7,008 nucleotides of DNA from Methanobacteriota archaeon (GTDB taxonomy: Archaea > Thermoplasmatota > Poseidoniia > Poseidoniales > Thalassarchaeaceae): NCBI GenBank assembly GCA_002731195.1, contig PCAI01000015.1, positions 1-7,008 of the forward strand, written 5' to 3'. The notes beneath the pieces were generated by a model. It did no database searches. It saw nothing but the letters and a program-made list of their open reading frames with translations, and had not been told where the DNA came from. Shown piece after piece: positions 5,226-7,008 of the stretch (positions within the stretch are counted from its first letter, which is position 1; the number at the start of each line of letters is the position of its first letter). The position numbers and the translations under genes are program-made.

Positions 5226-6233
5226 TTATTCTAATTCCATTCCCCATTTGCCGTATCTTGCTTTATGATTCATCTCTGCTCTTTTAAGGAATGCAAGTTG
5301 ACTAGATTCTGGAGTCCCGGTCGCCCATTGCTTTAATGCAGACGCTTGTAAGGCTCTACCATAAGAGTAAGATAATTCCCAGGGGTGCTTTTTATCCATT
5401 TTATTCATAATATCCAAATGGGCTGTTGCATCTTCATCACTCTGTCCGCCTGATAAAAATACTATTCCTGGTATCTCGGAAGGAACATTCTCGCTTAGAC
5501 ACCTAACTGTCATTTCAGCGACTTGATCTCTGCTGATTTTTTCTTTATTCATTTTCCCTGAGATTATCATATTTGGTTTTAGCAACGTTCCTGGTAAATG
5601 CACGCCATTTTTCTCACACTCTTCAAATGTCATTCGTAAAACCTTCGATGTCACTTCCATACATTTCTCGGCACTGTGTAGGCCATCCATCAAAACTTCA
5701 GGTTCTATTATGGGGACTAAACCTTGCTCTTGGCAAATTCTGGCATATTTTGCAAGAGACTGTGCATTTGCTCTTATACAGGAGTCTGTAGGGCTATCTT
5801 CGCCAATAGAAATTACTGCCCTCCATTTTGCAAATCTCGCACCTATTTCAAAATATTCTTTACATCTTATATCTAAATCGTCTAAACCTTCTGTTATCTT
5901 TTCGTCATCGCGACCTTCAAATTCTTTTGTTCCTGTGTCGACTTTAATGCCAGGATATACTCCTCTATTTATCATCGCGTCTGGGATATCAGTTCCATCA
6001 TCCATCTTCTGTCTTATAGTTTCATCATATAATATAATTCCACTTATTGCCTTTTCATAATTATCGGATGCAAACAAATTAACTCTATATTTCCTTCGAT
6101 TTTCCTCTGAAGGTTCTATGCCCACTGCTTCTAGGCGTTTTGACATAGTTCCATTGCTTTCATCTGCTGCCAATATTCCTTTCCCAGGTGCGACCAAATT
6201 ATTCGCTATTTTTTCTAGATTTGTTATGTCCAT
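5226..6233 (-). CDS. fba: Class I fructose-bisphosphate aldolase (eukaryotic/bacterial FBA type)
   Basis: 335 residues. It cleaves fructose 1,6-bisphosphate to dihydroxyacetone phosphate and glyceraldehyde 3-phosphate (and the reverse) through a Schiff base, in the cytoplasm. Motifs run in family order: GKGILAADES (18-26), GIKVDTG (95-101), GARFAKWRAV (131-140), PIIEPEVL (174-181), GTLLKPNM (215-222), FLSGGQS (259-265) and WELSYSYGRALQ (285-296). By comparison with rabbit muscle aldolase, Asp24, Lys97, Lys136, Arg138, Glu177, Glu179, the Schiff-base Lys219 and Arg293 are all present, so it should be active. This is the classical class I family, not the short DhnA-type aldolase or the bifunctional FBP aldolase/phosphatase usual in archaea, so transfer from bacteria or eukaryotes at some point is likely. 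The start ATG at 6233 fits the family. No strong Shine-Dalgarno is seen, and only a weak AGAG lies upstream. The FBPase gene ends 55 bp upstream on the same strand, so co-transcription is likely. Confidence 0.96.
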   Translation of the reverse strand: MDITNLEKIANNLVAPGKGILAADESNGTMSKRLEAVGIEPSEENRRKYRVNLFASDNYEKAISGIILYDETIRQKMDDGTDIPDAMINRGVYPGIKVDTGTKEFEGRDDEKITEGLDDLDIRCKEYFEIGARFAKWRAVISIGEDSPTDSCIRANAQSLAKYARICQEQGLVPIIEPEVLMDGLHSAEKCMEVTSKVLRMTFEECEKNGVHLPGTLLKPNMIISGKMNKEKISRDQVAEMTVRCLSENVPSEIPGIVFLSGGQSDEDATAHLDIMNKMDKKHPWELSYSYGRALQASALKQWATGTPESSQLAFLKRAEMNHKARYGKWGMELE

Positions 6234-6288
6234 GGTTATCTCTGACTACCCGAGAGCGATTAACAAAATGAATCCATCGTTTACCCAT

Positions 6289-7008
6289 TCAAATTTTTCT
6301 TTCTGAAGTAATGAACTTCTGCTCTTTATTAATCACATCAATTACCTCAGAATGAACTTTTACTACGCCTTTATTTGACATATCTACTCCCTTAGTTCTA
6401 CCACTACATACTCCTGTACCAATAAAAATAGAATCATCAGAGGAACATAATTCATCTCTCTCCCACAATCTTTCAATATCTCCATCTATCATTTTTTCGG
6501 CCCTTTCTCTATGTCCATCATTTTTGAAAATTAATCTCCCTTCAAATGGGGCATCTAATCCCCTTAGTGCGGTAGCAGTTATTACTCCCTCTGGGGCTGC
6601 TCCAATCCCCATTAACATATCCACACTGGATTTTGGATCGGCTGCATCCAATGCTGCAGAAATGTCTCCATCTCCAATTTTTATCACATTAACTTCATAC
6701 TCGTTCAAATCTTTAATCAATTCTTTATGTCTCGGCCTATCCATGACTACTACTTTCAATTCATTTGTTTTTTTCCCTAATGCATCCGACGCGGCTTCGA
6801 TATTGTAAGCTACTCCGGCATCTAAACTAATTTTCCCACTTAATTCTTTAGGCCCTGAAATTTTATCCATATAACAATCAGGTGCATGAAGTAAAGAGCC
6901 CCTTGGAGCCGCTGCCAATACGGCCATAGCATTAGGTAAATCTGAGGCTACATGATTTGTACATTCTAGTGGATCTACTGCGATATCTATCGATAGAGCA
7001 TCTAAGTC
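6289..7008 (-). CDS. glpX: Class II fructose-1,6-bisphosphatase (GlpX type), 5' truncated by the window edge
   Basis: The frame is open from the right edge at 7008 to the TAA ending at 6289, so 239 C-terminal residues are visible, about 70% of a typical GlpX of some 330. An ATG at 6927 is internal, because the family core DIAVDPLECT lies upstream of it at visible residues 8-17. This holds the Asp and Glu of the metal/phosphate site, although the usual Gly of DPxEGT is Cys. Other matches are HAPDCYMDKISGP (41-53), VMDRPRH (88-94), GDGDI (112-116) and GIGAAPEGVITATALRGL (134-151), with the Glu of PEG expected to act in catalysis. It removes the 1-phosphate of fructose 1,6-bisphosphate, the committed step of gluconeogenesis. 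The aldolase gene follows on the same strand after 55 bp, giving two consecutive pathway steps in a likely operon. Assignment is firm; the N-terminal sixth to third of the protein is not visible. Confidence 0.95.
   Translation of the reverse strand, partial: DLDALSIDIAVDPLECTNHVASDLPNAMAVLAAAPRGSLLHAPDCYMDKISGPKELSGKISLDAGVAYNIEAASDALGKKTNELKVVVMDRPRHKELIKDLNEYEVNVIKIGDGDISAALDAADPKSSVDMLMGIGAAPEGVITATALRGLDAPFEGRLIFKNDGHRERAEKMIDGDIERLWERDELCSSDDSIFIGTGVCSGRTKGVDMSNKGVVKVHSEVIDVINKEQKFITSERKI

Noticed and set aside
5208..5228. Hairpin terminator between the converging genes
   Set aside because: The TTATTATTAGCTTATTATT stretch looks symmetrical, but the arms do not actually pair. Only an AT-rich termination zone can be claimed.
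1..7008. CRISPR array, insertion sequence or integrated element
   Set aside because: No spaced identical repeats, terminal inverted repeats, transposase or integrase were seen. The only periodic signal is the 60-nt loop motif in the structured RNA.

Overview
The window looks archaeal. The best evidence is the archaeal-type phosphopantetheine adenylyltransferase fused to a GTP-dependent dephospho-CoA kinase (DUF359), a structured RNA that reads as an archaeal H/ACA guide RNA, small winged-helix proteins, TATA-like boxes and purine-rich Shine-Dalgarno sites. The AT-rich coding DNA and the bacterial/eukaryotic-style sugar-phosphate enzymes would suit a marine Thermoplasmatota lineage (Marine Group II/III-like), but that placement is inference only. 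Layout, left to right: the 3' part of a small multi-pass membrane protein (+, 3-461) meets tail-to-tail, with 5 bp between, the CoA-biosynthesis fusion gene (-, 467-1504). Upstream of that gene lies about 300 bp without a credible protein. It is visibly GC-richer than its surroundings (37 of 60 bases in 1561-1620) and folds on the minus strand into four consecutive hairpins. Then come an 856-residue protein of unknown function with an N-terminal winged helix (-, 1858-4428), a 250-bp divergent promoter region with inverted and direct repeats, and two small related winged-helix-like genes in tandem (+, 4685-4939 and 4956-5210). The last block is a class I fructose-bisphosphate aldolase (-, 5226-6233) downstream of a class II fructose-1,6-bisphosphatase that runs off the right edge (-, 6289-7008). 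How they work together: FBPase and aldolase catalyse neighbouring steps of gluconeogenesis/glycolysis and are probably co-transcribed. The fusion protein would carry out the last two steps of CoA synthesis. The large winged-helix protein and the two small ones are divergently arranged around shared operator-like repeats, which suggests a local regulatory unit. The most interesting element is the non-coding RNA. Three of its hairpins share an apical-loop motif at a 60-nt period. The fourth has an internal pocket whose two guide arms (GGTCA and GTTA) complement, at every position, the conserved 23S rRNA helix 69 sequence UAAC-UA-UGACC as I remember it. It ends in ACA, 15 nt from the upper stem. 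This points to guided pseudouridylation of the position equivalent to E. coli 23S U1915.
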